Part shown: in pieces, positions 14,107-21,593 of the stretch
Numbering within the stretch: the first letter of the stretch is position 1
How the letters are laid out: each line of letters opens with the position of its first letter
Source: a virus
IMG/VR virus record: IMGVR_UViG_3300017724_000010
Location: 1-42,803 of that record
Direction: 5' to 3' (one strand)
Length of the DNA stretch: 42,803 nt
Made by a program: the position numbers and the translations under genes
Notes under the pieces: model-generated
The model's input: only the letters and a program-made list of their open reading frames with translations
Told to the model about the DNA's origin: nothing
The model's database searches: none

Positions 14107-14520
14107 ATGGCGCGTAATAACTCTCGTATAAGAAGGAGAGTAGCGGAAATACTCTTTGAGAAAGGGAGAATGACGCGTATCGAAATGGCCTCTATATTAT
14201 TAGCAGAAGGCGAGTTCCGTTCTCTACCAAACGACTCAAGTTTAACTGCTATGCTATCTAAGAACTTGCAGATTAAACAAGACGGTTTTGAGATGGTTGA
14301 TGTTGGGAATGGTATTAAGACTAAGAATGTAGTCTATGCTATTAACGATGAAATTATACACAATAAAGAAGATTTGTTATACACAAGACCCTACTCAACA
14401 ATGACAAACAAACAAAAACAACTCTCCTCAAGATGTGTTTCTTGTGGACAGATGCGATTGATAAAGGACAGATGGGCTGAATGTCTCGTATGCCAAAGAC
14501 GGCAACCGACTGATTTATAA
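14107..14520 (+). CDS. Winged-helix protein with C-terminal zinc ribbon (137 aa)
   Basis: N-terminal half (NNSRIRRRVAEILFEKGRMT to DGFEMVDVGNG) is winged-helix-like and recalls the 93- and 86-aa proteins at 11.3-11.8 kb. The C-terminal 30 residues hold CVSCGQ and CLVCQ, a zinc ribbon. The start is ATG 14107, 30 nt downstream of an AATAAATA box (14076-14083), so the transcript could be leaderless. The stop codon forms part of the next promoter's TATA box. Confidence 0.65.
   Translation: MARNNSRIRRRVAEILFEKGRMTRIEMASILLAEGEFRSLPNDSSLTAMLSKNLQIKQDGFEMVDVGNGIKTKNVVYAINDEIIHNKEDLLYTRPYSTMTNKQKQLSSRCVSCGQMRLIKDRWAECLVCQRRQPTDL
14514..14520 (+). promoter_or_regulatory. TATA box TTTATAA for the gene at 14544
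   Basis: GATTTATAA starts 30 nt before ATG 14544, overlapping the stop of the previous gene. No ribosome binding site lies before that ATG, as expected for a leaderless archaeal transcript. The same spacing recurs at 19089, 21105 and 23829. Confidence 0.65.
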
Positions 14521-14543
14521 CGACTTGTCCTTTATCGTCAAAC

Positions 14544-14813
14544 ATGGCCGACAGAAAACTCCATGCAAGAGTCTCAATGTCAAAGACCTACAAATGCGGG
14601 GCTGACATTTATGACTACGGCATGATTACTGACAAGACCGCACTCGCTATGAAGCCCTGTGAGATATGTTTTCCCGAAGGACTTAGTTTCTTGAGTAAGA
14701 CCAAGAAGGTTAAGACTATTAAGGAGAAGTCTATCGGCAATATGAGCGAGGCGCAGAAATCACGGAAGAGGACTGAATGTCTCAAAGAGAAAAATATGGA
14801 GGAATGGATATGA
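14544..14813 (+). CDS. Small basic protein with Cys pair (89 aa)
   Basis: Probably leaderless: TATA box 30 nt upstream and no ribosome site. Residues 18-45 include YKCGADIYDYG and CEICFPEG, a likely zinc site. After that comes a Lys-rich stretch (KTKKVKTIKEKS). A small nucleic-acid-binding role is plausible. It heads a transcript leading to the dNMP kinase and clamp loader. Confidence 0.65.
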   Translation: MADRKLHARVSMSKTYKCGADIYDYGMITDKTALAMKPCEICFPEGLSFLSKTKKVKTIKEKSIGNMSEAQKSRKRTECLKEKNMEEWI

Positions 14814-14998
14814 GCAAATTGTATAGGAAGAAACATGAGGAAGAACAAGATGGAGTAATGGAAATAGTGACTGATTTACTTGATAGGGTATATGCACTAA
14901 AGGCAACTATAATAACGGCCACATTACACATAGAGAGAGGCTACGCAGGTAAAGCAAAAGAGGTATTGGAAGCAGGTCTAAGGAGTGAAGAAGAATGA
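14810..14998 (+). CDS. Small helical protein ending RSEEE (62 aa)
   Basis: Start at ATG 14810 overlapping the previous TGA, with GGAGGAATGG upstream. Highly charged N-terminus (YRKKHEEEQD) then a helical core (VMEIVTDLLDRVYALKA). The tail (GGAGTGAAGAAGAATGA) is the coupling junction to the kinase gene. Confidence 0.7.
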   Translation: MSKLYRKKHEEEQDGVMEIVTDLLDRVYALKATIITATLHIERGYAGKAKEVLEAGLRSEEE

Positions 14999-15606
14999 CT
15001 GAAACTATACTCATAGGTATAGCGGGCAACATGAAGTCCGGTAAATCCACACTTGCTCTAACACTCGCAACGAGATACAACCTACCTATTCTATCCTATG
15101 CGGAGTCTTTGCGTATGGAAGTAGCACAGGCGTTCTTCCCGAAGATGCGAAAGAATGAAGCGCGCTTCATGTGGGATAACCTTGAAGATTTAGACAAATC
15201 CAAGACGAGACCTCTATTACAGGCATGGGGTCAAGCAAGAAGAGACATGGAAGATGTTGATTATTGGGTCTTGCGTCTTCGCAAGTATGCACAGGAAAAG
15301 GGAATGAAGTTCGCTATTGTTGATGATGTAAGACACATCAACGAGGCAGAAGATGTATTGTCAAATGGCGGTATGATTATTCGCATACATGCAGATACAA
15401 ACACACTGATTGAGCGTGGTGCAGAAGACTTGCATCTACAACATGCAAGCGAAAACATGGTAGCATTAGATGACCATTTAGCAAATCGCTCAAGGTGCAT
15501 GGTAATTGACAGTAGCGGTAGAAGCCCACACGGTATGTTCGTGCAGGTAAAGGATGTAGTCCAAGACTTTTTGATTAGCAGGGGGCATGTAAATGGGTTT
15601 GATTGA
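14995..15606 (+). CDS. Deoxynucleoside monophosphate kinase-like protein (203 aa)
   Basis: P-loop GNMKSGKST at residues 11-19, then LSYAESLRMEVAQAFF (the segment after the first helix), RPLLQAWGQARR and a DDVRHINEAE motif (about 115-124). These match the phage dNMP kinase family (T4 gp1-like), which phosphorylates dNMPs for viral DNA synthesis. The start overlaps the previous stop and follows the GTGAAGAAGA site. A role in precursor supply fits its place in the replication block. Confidence 0.7.
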   Translation: MTETILIGIAGNMKSGKSTLALTLATRYNLPILSYAESLRMEVAQAFFPKMRKNEARFMWDNLEDLDKSKTRPLLQAWGQARRDMEDVDYWVLRLRKYAQEKGMKFAIVDDVRHINEAEDVLSNGGMIIRIHADTNTLIERGAEDLHLQHASENMVALDDHLANRSRCMVIDSSGRSPHGMFVQVKDVVQDFLISRGHVNGFD

Positions 15607-15784
15607 AAAGATTAGCAAGAAGACTATGAAGTGGGTCATAAAAAGGAAGGGTCTTGGACTATGCAGAATGTGTGATGATGCAATCGCAACCGAGATGAAT
15701 GAGACATGCAAAGAGTGTTATGAAGAACTATGGCTTGAGGAAATGGCTCAATACTACAAAGATGAAATGGAGGCAACACAATGA
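15593..15784 (+). CDS. Small zinc-binding protein (63 aa)
   Basis: Overlaps the kinase gene by 14 nt. Basic N-terminus (KKTMKWVIKRKG), then CRMC (residues 24-27) and CKEC (39-42), a four-Cys zinc ribbon, and an acidic helix. Stop overlaps the clamp-loader ATG, so it may be translated with it. Function unknown. Confidence 0.65.
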   Translation: MGLIEKISKKTMKWVIKRKGLGLCRMCDDAIATEMNETCKECYEELWLEEMAQYYKDEMEATQ

Positions 15785-16671
15785 GTCTATGGTTTAGCAA
15801 ACACAGACCCGACTCATGGGATAGGTTTGTAGGGCAACCTATCCTAAGAGAAGAATTGTCAAATTTAACAAAAGACAATATGCAACATTATTTGTTTCAT
15901 TCCCCCGAAGCAGGAACGGGAAAGACAACTGCGGCACATCTATTAGCAAAAGAGTTAGATTTCCAATTACACATCTTCAATGCTTCCTCAAAGAGACAAA
16001 GAGGCATTGAGTTTGTTGAAGAAGATTTGATTCCATTATCGCAAAGTGGAAGATGGGAGACCATCATACTGCTTGATGAAGCAGACCGCCTAACTATACA
16101 AGCGCAAGATGCCCTCAAAGGCGTTATTGAAAATGCGACTTGTTATTTCATACTCACATGCAACGACTTGGGTAAAGTAAGTCGTTGGCTTCAATCAAGG
16201 TGTCAAGTGAGAAATTTCTCACCTATACGATTTGGCGATATGTATCATGCACTTAACATGATAGCAACAGAAGAATTGCTTGCTATTGAGTCGGAACATT
16301 TGAAGAGTATAGCAAAGAGACATGAAGGTGATTTGCGAAACGCAATATCCTGCCTACAATCCTATTCAGTTCACCCCAATAAAGAAAAATATATCTCTAT
16401 TCTCGGTGATTCAAATTTCAATAGCAAGTCTTTTCTAAAGACTGCGTGTAAAGCAAAGGCGGTTGAATCCGCACATAAGATGATAGAGTCCATGCCTTTG
16501 AGACAGACAATCAAGACTGTTCTTGATTATGCCGTCGAATCGGGCGTAAGCACAGAAGCAAAAATGAAAGTGATAGATGCTTCAATCACAAGTGAGAGAG
16601 ATATACTCATGGGTGTTGATGAAGTGATTGTATCATGGAATTATTGTAAATTGTTGGCATCGGTTGGTTAA
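15781..16671 (+). CDS. Clamp loader ATPase, RFC small-subunit-like (296 aa)
   Basis: Starts WFSKHRPDSWDRFVGQ, the typical RFC opening (KYRP...D.vGq). Walker A is SPEAGTGKTT (41-50), Walker B LLDEAD (97-102), sensor 1 LTCN (125-128) and the SRC arginine-finger motif 139-141, followed by sensor 2-like GDLRNAISCLQ. The C-terminal collar is shorter than in cellular RFCS (about 320 aa). It loads the sliding clamp encoded at 19119. No large subunit is visible, so it may be homomeric or use the host's. Confidence 0.85.
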   Translation: MSLWFSKHRPDSWDRFVGQPILREELSNLTKDNMQHYLFHSPEAGTGKTTAAHLLAKELDFQLHIFNASSKRQRGIEFVEEDLIPLSQSGRWETIILLDEADRLTIQAQDALKGVIENATCYFILTCNDLGKVSRWLQSRCQVRNFSPIRFGDMYHALNMIATEELLAIESEHLKSIAKRHEGDLRNAISCLQSYSVHPNKEKYISILGDSNFNSKSFLKTACKAKAVESAHKMIESMPLRQTIKTVLDYAVESGVSTEAKMKVIDASITSERDILMGVDEVIVSWNYCKLLASVG

Positions 16672-16722
16672 TAAGGACATGGGAGTTTAGGACAAAATAC
16701 AAGCAAAGTGAGGCGAAGAAAT

Positions 16723-17943
16723 ATGATAGACGAAAATATGTATGAAAGAATAGCAAAAAACATCGGGTGTTCCGTAAATGAATTGAAGCAAAAACATAAC
16801 TCTCTAATGGAGAGAGAAGGTGCTTCCCTTCTAAAAGCGGGTGTCACCGAGGAGGACATGCACACAAAGACATTAAGAATGGGTGCAGCAGAAATGAGAG
16901 CGACAAAAGCAAAACTATCCCGTAGTGGTTGTATTATGCTTGAAGGTATGTTCATTAGCAGTCCGAGATACAAAGATTGGGGCAAAGTATTCTACAACAA
17001 ATACAAGAACTTGATGGGAACATTGAACGAAGAAGCAAGAAAGGCACTTGTAGCACAGGGTCTAATCACCCTATACCTACATGATGATGCGGGGGGATAT
17101 GAAATTATCCACAATCCGTCTTTGACAAACAAACAACCTTTCGCAGAAGGTTTTGATTCTATGAATGGAAGTTCCTTGCCAAAACAAGCGACAGACATAG
17201 GGGATGGAACGGGTTTCTTCGTATGTATTGAGAATAAGAGTTCTCCTACATACCCATCCGGCTCTCCTAACTACGCATACGGAAAGGCAAGGGCAACGCA
17301 AGACCTTGAAAGAACCTGCACATTTGTAGGTAGAAAGCAAGGTGAAGACGGCATTCAAGTTATTCCTTTCGCATTTAGAGGAGACTTGGCTAAGGTAAAT
17401 TACCCTACCTTCATGCCTCTAAGAATACCTGCGAATCTATCGAAGAATGGCAAAGCATACGCTAAGGCGGGTGTTTCGCACTATACTCTTGAAAGTGAAG
17501 TCGCAAACATATTCCCTTATGCACCTTTGGATTCCGAAGGTAAAGGTATTATCGCAGATAATATGAAGGTATTAGATGGTCTTGATTCTATTGAAGAGTA
17601 TGTTAATACTCTTAACGATAAAGAAAAGTGGGATGCTCTTGCATGTATTGTCATGGAAGTCGCACACATTGACCCAAGAGAGAAAGGTGGCTACATCATG
17701 GCTCTTGCAGACTTAGACTTAACGAGTATGTCTCCTCCGCTTGACCTATATGTGAACGCAGAAGAAGAAACCAAAGTGGACTTTGGTATAGGCTCTATCT
17801 TAGCGGTTGTAGGACAACCATACATAGGAAGAGAAGGCGACGGAAGACTTGCTATTACAGGATGGCATTGTATTGAATCTCTTGGTTCGCATCAAGCGAC
17901 CCTCGATGAAGCGTATGGTGAAGAAGACGACGATTGGGAGTGA
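16723..17943 (+). CDS. Hypothetical replication-block protein, possible ssDNA-binding (406 aa)
   Basis: Start at ATG 16723 (GTG 16708 also in frame). N-terminal helical region; a central region (about 75-250) of mixed beta structure; then VDFGIGSILAVVGQPYIGREGDGRLAITGWHCIE near the end, which reads like an OB-fold strand series. The acidic tail (YGEEDDDWE) is typical of SSB-type proteins. It lies between clamp loader and recombinase, where SSB/RPA genes are expected. No motif proves this. Confidence 0.4.
   Translation: MIDENMYERIAKNIGCSVNELKQKHNSLMEREGASLLKAGVTEEDMHTKTLRMGAAEMRATKAKLSRSGCIMLEGMFISSPRYKDWGKVFYNKYKNLMGTLNEEARKALVAQGLITLYLHDDAGGYEIIHNPSLTNKQPFAEGFDSMNGSSLPKQATDIGDGTGFFVCIENKSSPTYPSGSPNYAYGKARATQDLERTCTFVGRKQGEDGIQVIPFAFRGDLAKVNYPTFMPLRIPANLSKNGKAYAKAGVSHYTLESEVANIFPYAPLDSEGKGIIADNMKVLDGLDSIEEYVNTLNDKEKWDALACIVMEVAHIDPREKGGYIMALADLDLTSMSPPLDLYVNAEEETKVDFGIGSILAVVGQPYIGREGDGRLAITGWHCIESLGSHQATLDEAYGEEDDDWE
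17770..17787. repeat. Perfect 8-bp hairpin inside coding sequence
   Basis: Arms ACCAAAGT and ACTTTGGT with a 2-nt centre. Confidence 0.85.
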
Positions 17944-17948
17944 TTTAG

Positions 17949-18887
17949 ATGACATGGGGGAGTAACGCAAAGAAAGAAGAAAAGGTCGAAGAGAATGTCT
18001 TTGGTATAGAGCATTATAGGGAAATGTTCGCAAGAAAGCGAACTACCAATTCCCCTATTAGAATGTCTTTGACGGGTAAAGAGAATACGGCTAAAACGGG
18101 TTCTGCGGTATCTATCGCAAGAGAGTTTTTAGGTAAAGATAAGACTATTATCATTCTCGATATTGACAATTCAGCAGTTCAAACAATCGCACACGACTAT
18201 GCACACGACGAGAACATTAGAGTCATTCCAATATTTGATGAGACCGATGCTTCTATCTTCAAAGAAGATAATACTACTGATTGGGTTGCTCTTGTTGATA
18301 AGATGGGTTTCTTCATCAAGATTATAGGAGAGCAAGCGAAACAAGGCGAGATAGGCGCAGTTATCATTGACGGTTGTTCCACTTTCTTAAAGTGGTGCGA
18401 ACAGGCTATGACCTATGTTCTAATGAATCGCAGTAAAAATCCTATCAATGTCGAAGATGGTGATAGATTCAATCAAGCAGAATGGAGAGTTCGCAATCAA
18501 TTGTTCCGTGATGTAATGAATCGCGCACATCAATTACCAGTTGATGCAGTATTCTTTACCTTCCACCTAAAAGATGTGAGGCAATTCGCAGATTTGGGCA
18601 ACGGACAGAAGGGCTTGATGAAAGTCGGAGAAGTTCCGGATTGGGAGAAGGGAACTATGCGATTGTTTTCGCAGCAGATATTCCTCGCAAGATACACCAA
18701 GAAAGGTGATATCGCAGCAGGTGTTAAGGCTGACCCGAATATGAAAGAAGGTTCATGGGAGATACGAGCAAGTATTGAAGAGATGAAAGGCTTTAATCAA
18801 GAAGAACTCGGAACTACTCACACTATATTAGAGGTCAAAGACCGTAAAGCGAAGTGGTCGGGCTACCCTTTCTTGTCGTGGGGGTGA
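17949..18887 (+). CDS. RecA/Sak4-like recombination ATPase (312 aa)
   Basis: A modified P-loop TGKENTAKTG lies at residues 42-51, with Ala where most P-loops have Gly (GxxxxAKT). It is followed by IIILDIDNSAV (67-77), typical of Sak4/AAA_24 proteins, and by Walker B AVIIDG (137-142). Later come FTFHLKDV and a long C-terminal beta region. Sak4-type proteins are RecA-fold annealing/exchange factors of phages. The neighbours (clamp, polymerase, nucleases) agree. The Ala in the P-loop may alter ATP use. Confidence 0.6.
   Translation: MTWGSNAKKEEKVEENVFGIEHYREMFARKRTTNSPIRMSLTGKENTAKTGSAVSIAREFLGKDKTIIILDIDNSAVQTIAHDYAHDENIRVIPIFDETDASIFKEDNTTDWVALVDKMGFFIKIIGEQAKQGEIGAVIIDGCSTFLKWCEQAMTYVLMNRSKNPINVEDGDRFNQAEWRVRNQLFRDVMNRAHQLPVDAVFFTFHLKDVRQFADLGNGQKGLMKVGEVPDWEKGTMRLFSQQIFLARYTKKGDIAAGVKADPNMKEGSWEIRASIEEMKGFNQEELGTTHTILEVKDRKAKWSGYPFLSWG
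18379..18395. repeat. Perfect 7-bp hairpin inside coding sequence
   Basis: Arms CCACTTT and AAAGTGG with loop CTT. Confidence 0.8.
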
Positions 18888-18951
18888 AACCCTGCCTCTA
18901 AAAATTAGGCTTGTCCGAGAGGGTAGGCGCAAGAAGAACACTCATTATGGT

Positions 18952-19134
18952 GTGGTAGTAAAAGACGACTACACTTATTTTCTGTGTAGGGGAGTATCGC
19001 AGTTTGGCAAGCATGAGCATGTCGAAGGAGAAGAATCTAACTGTTCCTACTGCAATAAGATACTGAAAGGTAGAAACCTTACATTGGATTTATATGAACA
19101 TGGGGAGGTTGAAGATACATGGCAACAACGATAG
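18952..19134 (+). CDS. Small Cys-containing protein, start uncertain (60 aa or longer)
   Basis: From GTG 18952 the product has LCRG, then CSYC, with His between (KHEHVEGEE), a possible zinc site. The frame is open and protein-like upstream (KIRLVREGRRKKNTHYG) back into the previous gene, without ATG, GTG or TTG. A strong GGGGGTGA at the previous stop precedes a CTG at 18892, so a CTG or ATT start is possible. The 3' end overlaps the clamp gene and its promoter. Confidence 0.5.
   Translation: MVVKDDYTYFLCRGVSQFGKHEHVEGEESNCSYCNKILKGRNLTLDLYEHGEVEDTWQQR
19089..19095 (+). promoter_or_regulatory. TATA box TTTATAT for the sliding clamp gene
   Basis: GGATTTATAT starts exactly 30 nt before the ATG at 19119, inside the coding end of the preceding small gene. 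The spacing matches the boxes at 14514, 21105 and 23829. Confidence 0.6.
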
Positions 19135-19931
19135 AGAAGGCACAATTGGTAAAGTTATTGAAGAACACACAAAGGAAATGCACCATTAATGGGAAGCCCA
19201 TTAATCAAGTTAAAGGTTGCGTTTTGCATAGCAGAAGTGCTATCAAATTAGAGACTACCATGATTGTTAGAGATGGAAAGACAAGTCTATCGGAGTTTAG
19301 TGTGAAAGGCAACATTAATGATGATGGAGACGAAAGTATAATTGTTCCCGACATTGACATGCTTCTCGGTGTCCTATCAAAGCATAAAGGCAAAATCACC
19401 TTGACACAGGATGATGATAAATTGCGAGTCAAGTCTAACTCAAAGACTACCACACTTACGGCAGATAAGAGAGCAAAGGCTTTCCCACATACAACAGATA
19501 CTATTCTTGAGTGGTCTTTAAAATCGGAAGAGAGAGCAGAAAGTATAGACGGAAATACATATATTACTGCGAATGGTGAAGTTATTTCGCCGTCAGCCTC
19601 GACTGTTGGACTTGACCCTATCGTATTCAAAGATGCTATTGAAAGCGGTTCTGTAAATTCGCAGAAAGTAAATCGCTTTGAATTGTATAGTGATGGTGAC
19701 TCTTTGTTCTTGAGAGTAGGACAAGATACCAAAGGCGAAACTACTACCTATCTTTGCGAGATAGATAAAGACTTAGACATTGAGCCTTGCTTGTTTGAAG
19801 GCGGTCTTGAGAATATTGATTACGGAAACCTACTGACAATCCACTTTATTAACTTTGCAGAATATGGTCAAGGTATGAGCATACTATTGCGATTCGCAGG
19901 TGGCTTTCTCTTCCAAAGAGGAGTTTTGTGA
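19119..19931 (+). CDS. Sliding clamp (PCNA-like) (270 aa)
   Basis: The length and the alternation of beta-strands and short helices fit a PCNA monomer. FSVKGNINDDGDESIIVPDIDMLLGVLSKHKGKITLTQDDDKLRVKS resembles the PCNA segment around the first domain (d...l.~.Lk......itl......l.i.s). A long acidic connecting region and a second similar half follow. It lies between the recombinase and polymerase genes. It would encircle DNA and tether the viral polymerase. Sequence match is by pattern, not by signature residues. Hairpin 19185-19205 is inside. Confidence 0.65.
   Translation: MATTIEKAQLVKLLKNTQRKCTINGKPINQVKGCVLHSRSAIKLETTMIVRDGKTSLSEFSVKGNINDDGDESIIVPDIDMLLGVLSKHKGKITLTQDDDKLRVKSNSKTTTLTADKRAKAFPHTTDTILEWSLKSEERAESIDGNTYITANGEVISPSASTVGLDPIVFKDAIESGSVNSQKVNRFELYSDGDSLFLRVGQDTKGETTTYLCEIDKDLDIEPCLFEGGLENIDYGNLLTIHFINFAEYGQGMSILLRFAGGFLFQRGVL
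19185..19205. repeat. Perfect 9-bp hairpin inside the clamp gene
   Basis: Arms ATTAATGGG and CCCATTAAT with loop AAG. Confidence 0.9.
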
Positions 19932-20314
19932 TGCCTATTAATCTGTCCGAGTGGTCGCAAGAGATTGCCGAGAATAATCCTCGCAGACTCAAGAATATAT
20001 ACAGTCGGGCAGTAGCACTAAATCACGATGATTTGATAAACACACTATCCAAGATGGGTAATGTGATGAGTCTTCGCAAATTGCACAGAAAGATAGCAGT
20101 TATGTATATCGTCTTGCAGATGGAAGAAGATGAATTGATTTCCGCTAACGATGTTCTAAAGAGAAGTTTAGATATTGTGCGATTTAGAGCAGGTATGACC
20201 GTTGATATGTGCGGTCATGCTCTAAGATTAATAGAAAGATGGGGTTATATAGAGAAGTTATCCTCTCCAAAATGGAAAGACACAAAACAATACAGGAGGA
20301 CTTCGCTTGAATGA
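19931..20314 (+). CDS. Winged-helix-like protein (127 aa)
   Basis: Start at ATG 19931 with GAGGAG 7 nt upstream (GTG 19928 overlaps the clamp stop). Helical N-terminus (RRLKNIYSRAVALNHDDLINTLS), then SLRKLHRKIAVMYIVLQ and LISANDVLKRSLDIVRFRAGM, ending in a wing-like YIEKLSSPKWKDTKQY. Probably DNA-binding. It is coupled to the clamp and the methyltransferase. Confidence 0.6.
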   Translation: MPINLSEWSQEIAENNPRRLKNIYSRAVALNHDDLINTLSKMGNVMSLRKLHRKIAVMYIVLQMEEDELISANDVLKRSLDIVRFRAGMTVDMCGHALRLIERWGYIEKLSSPKWKDTKQYRRTSLE

Positions 20315-21098
20315 AATAGTAGTCGGAGATATAATGGAAGTCACCTTACCAACTAATCTATATCGCTCTTGTATTACAAGCCCTCCTTATTTTGGTATGC
20401 GTTCTTATGGGGATGATGATGCCGAAATAGGGAAATCGCAGACCCTTGATGAATACATTGACAGTATGGTAAATATATTTAGGAAGGTGCGAGATAGTCT
20501 AACAGACGACGGCACACTATGGTTAAACATAGGAGATTGTTATAACGGTAGTGGTGGCGCAGGTTCGGACTACAAAGAAGGCGGAATCAAATCTTCAAAG
20601 AACAAGTGGGGTGCGAGAAATGTAGCAAACCTCCCACCTAAGAATCTACTCGGTGTTGGTTGGCTTGTAGCACTTGCTTTGCAGGAAGATGGTTGGATTT
20701 TGCGAAGTGAAATAATTTGGAATAAAAGTAAAGCATATCCTCAACCGGAAGCATACATCAAAAGACCTATTCCTAAACATGAAAGAATATTTATGTTTGC
20801 TAAAAACAAAGATTACTTCTATGAACCTGCGAATCTATTTACTGTGTGGGATATGACCCCTGCTAATAACGGACACGAAGCACCGTTTCCATTGGAACTT
20901 CCGGAGAAGTGTTTGTTAGCAAGCACAGAAGAAGGGGATTGGGTTCTCGACCCTTTCGCAGGTTCGGGAACTACCGGAGTAGCAGCATCGTTAAATAATC
21001 GCAACTCGACTATGGTTGAGTTATATGAAGAGTCAGCCGAGAGAATGAAAGAGAGATTTGAGGCACTTCCTAAGAAGGAAGGTATTGATTGGTTGTGA
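20307..21098 (+). CDS. DNA methyltransferase, amino type (N6-adenine or N4-cytosine) (263 aa)
   Basis: TTG start with AGGAGGA 7 nt upstream, overlapping the previous gene by 8 nt. Motif IV is TSPPYFGMRSYG (SPPY 25-28) near the N-terminus and motif I is LDPFAGSGTTG (214-224) near the C-terminus. This order (IV before I) is that of beta-class amino-methyltransferases. SPPY is common in N4-cytosine enzymes but also seen in N6-adenine ones. No restriction partner is adjacent, so protection of viral DNA from host restriction is the likely role. Confidence 0.85.
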   Translation: MNEIVVGDIMEVTLPTNLYRSCITSPPYFGMRSYGDDDAEIGKSQTLDEYIDSMVNIFRKVRDSLTDDGTLWLNIGDCYNGSGGAGSDYKEGGIKSSKNKWGARNVANLPPKNLLGVGWLVALALQEDGWILRSEIIWNKSKAYPQPEAYIKRPIPKHERIFMFAKNKDYFYEPANLFTVWDMTPANNGHEAPFPLELPEKCLLASTEEGDWVLDPFAGSGTTGVAASLNNRNSTMVELYEESAERMKERFEALPKKEGIDWL

Positions 21099-21104
21099 GG
21101 CGGA

Positions 21105-21111
21105 TTTATAA
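21105..21111 (+). promoter_or_regulatory. TATA box TTTATAA for the gene at 21135
   Basis: GGATTTATAAGGTCTT lies in the 36-nt gap, with the box starting 30 nt before ATG 21135 and no ribosome binding site. TTTATAAGGTCTT is nearly identical to the element at 9135. Confidence 0.65.
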
Positions 21112-21134
21112 GGTCTTCATACCTATTAATACTC

Positions 21135-21593
21135 ATGGAGTGGAGAATTTCAAAAGGATGGACATATACAGACTTAGAACATAATTGGGTAGGAGAAGGC
21201 TTAGTAAGAGCGCATGAGAGGGGTTATCCTCAAATATACAACGATGCAATATACTATGTCCTTATGGTTGATGATTACCCCGTAGGTTATACTACGGCTA
21301 CACTTGTATATGATGCACACAATAAACTAAGTTTCGTATTTGTTGGCAACACCTATGTTAAGTTAGAGTTTAGAGGCAACGGGTTTCACAAAGAGTTGTT
21401 AAAGGAAAGGAATGAGCAAATCAAAAAGTTAAGCGTTCCTATTGTGGCTATCTTAAATCCTTTTGGTAAGACTCCAACGGAGAGACTAAGAGATGTTGTC
21501 GTTAGTCTCGGTTATGAACCGATAGCACATAATGATGAACTATTTACTAAATTGCATCTTGATATGAAAGAATACGAGATGTGGTGTTTGTAA
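21135..21593 (+). CDS. GNAT-like acetyltransferase (152 aa)
   Basis: The core reads YYVLMVDDYPVGYTTATLVY (strands 2-4), then GNTYVKLEFRGNGFHKELLKERNEQ. The latter matches GNAT motif A with RGNGFH in the acetyl-CoA pyrophosphate-binding loop position (R/QxxGxG/A). The length is typical. The substrate is unknown. It appears leaderless and its stop overlaps the polymerase ATG, so it heads the polymerase transcript. Confidence 0.65.
   Translation: MEWRISKGWTYTDLEHNWVGEGLVRAHERGYPQIYNDAIYYVLMVDDYPVGYTTATLVYDAHNKLSFVFVGNTYVKLEFRGNGFHKELLKERNEQIKKLSVPIVAILNPFGKTPTERLRDVVVSLGYEPIAHNDELFTKLHLDMKEYEMWCL

Noticed and set aside
19205-19732. 175-aa minus-strand open frame
   Set aside because: Fully antisense to the clamp-like gene, which has promoter and context support.
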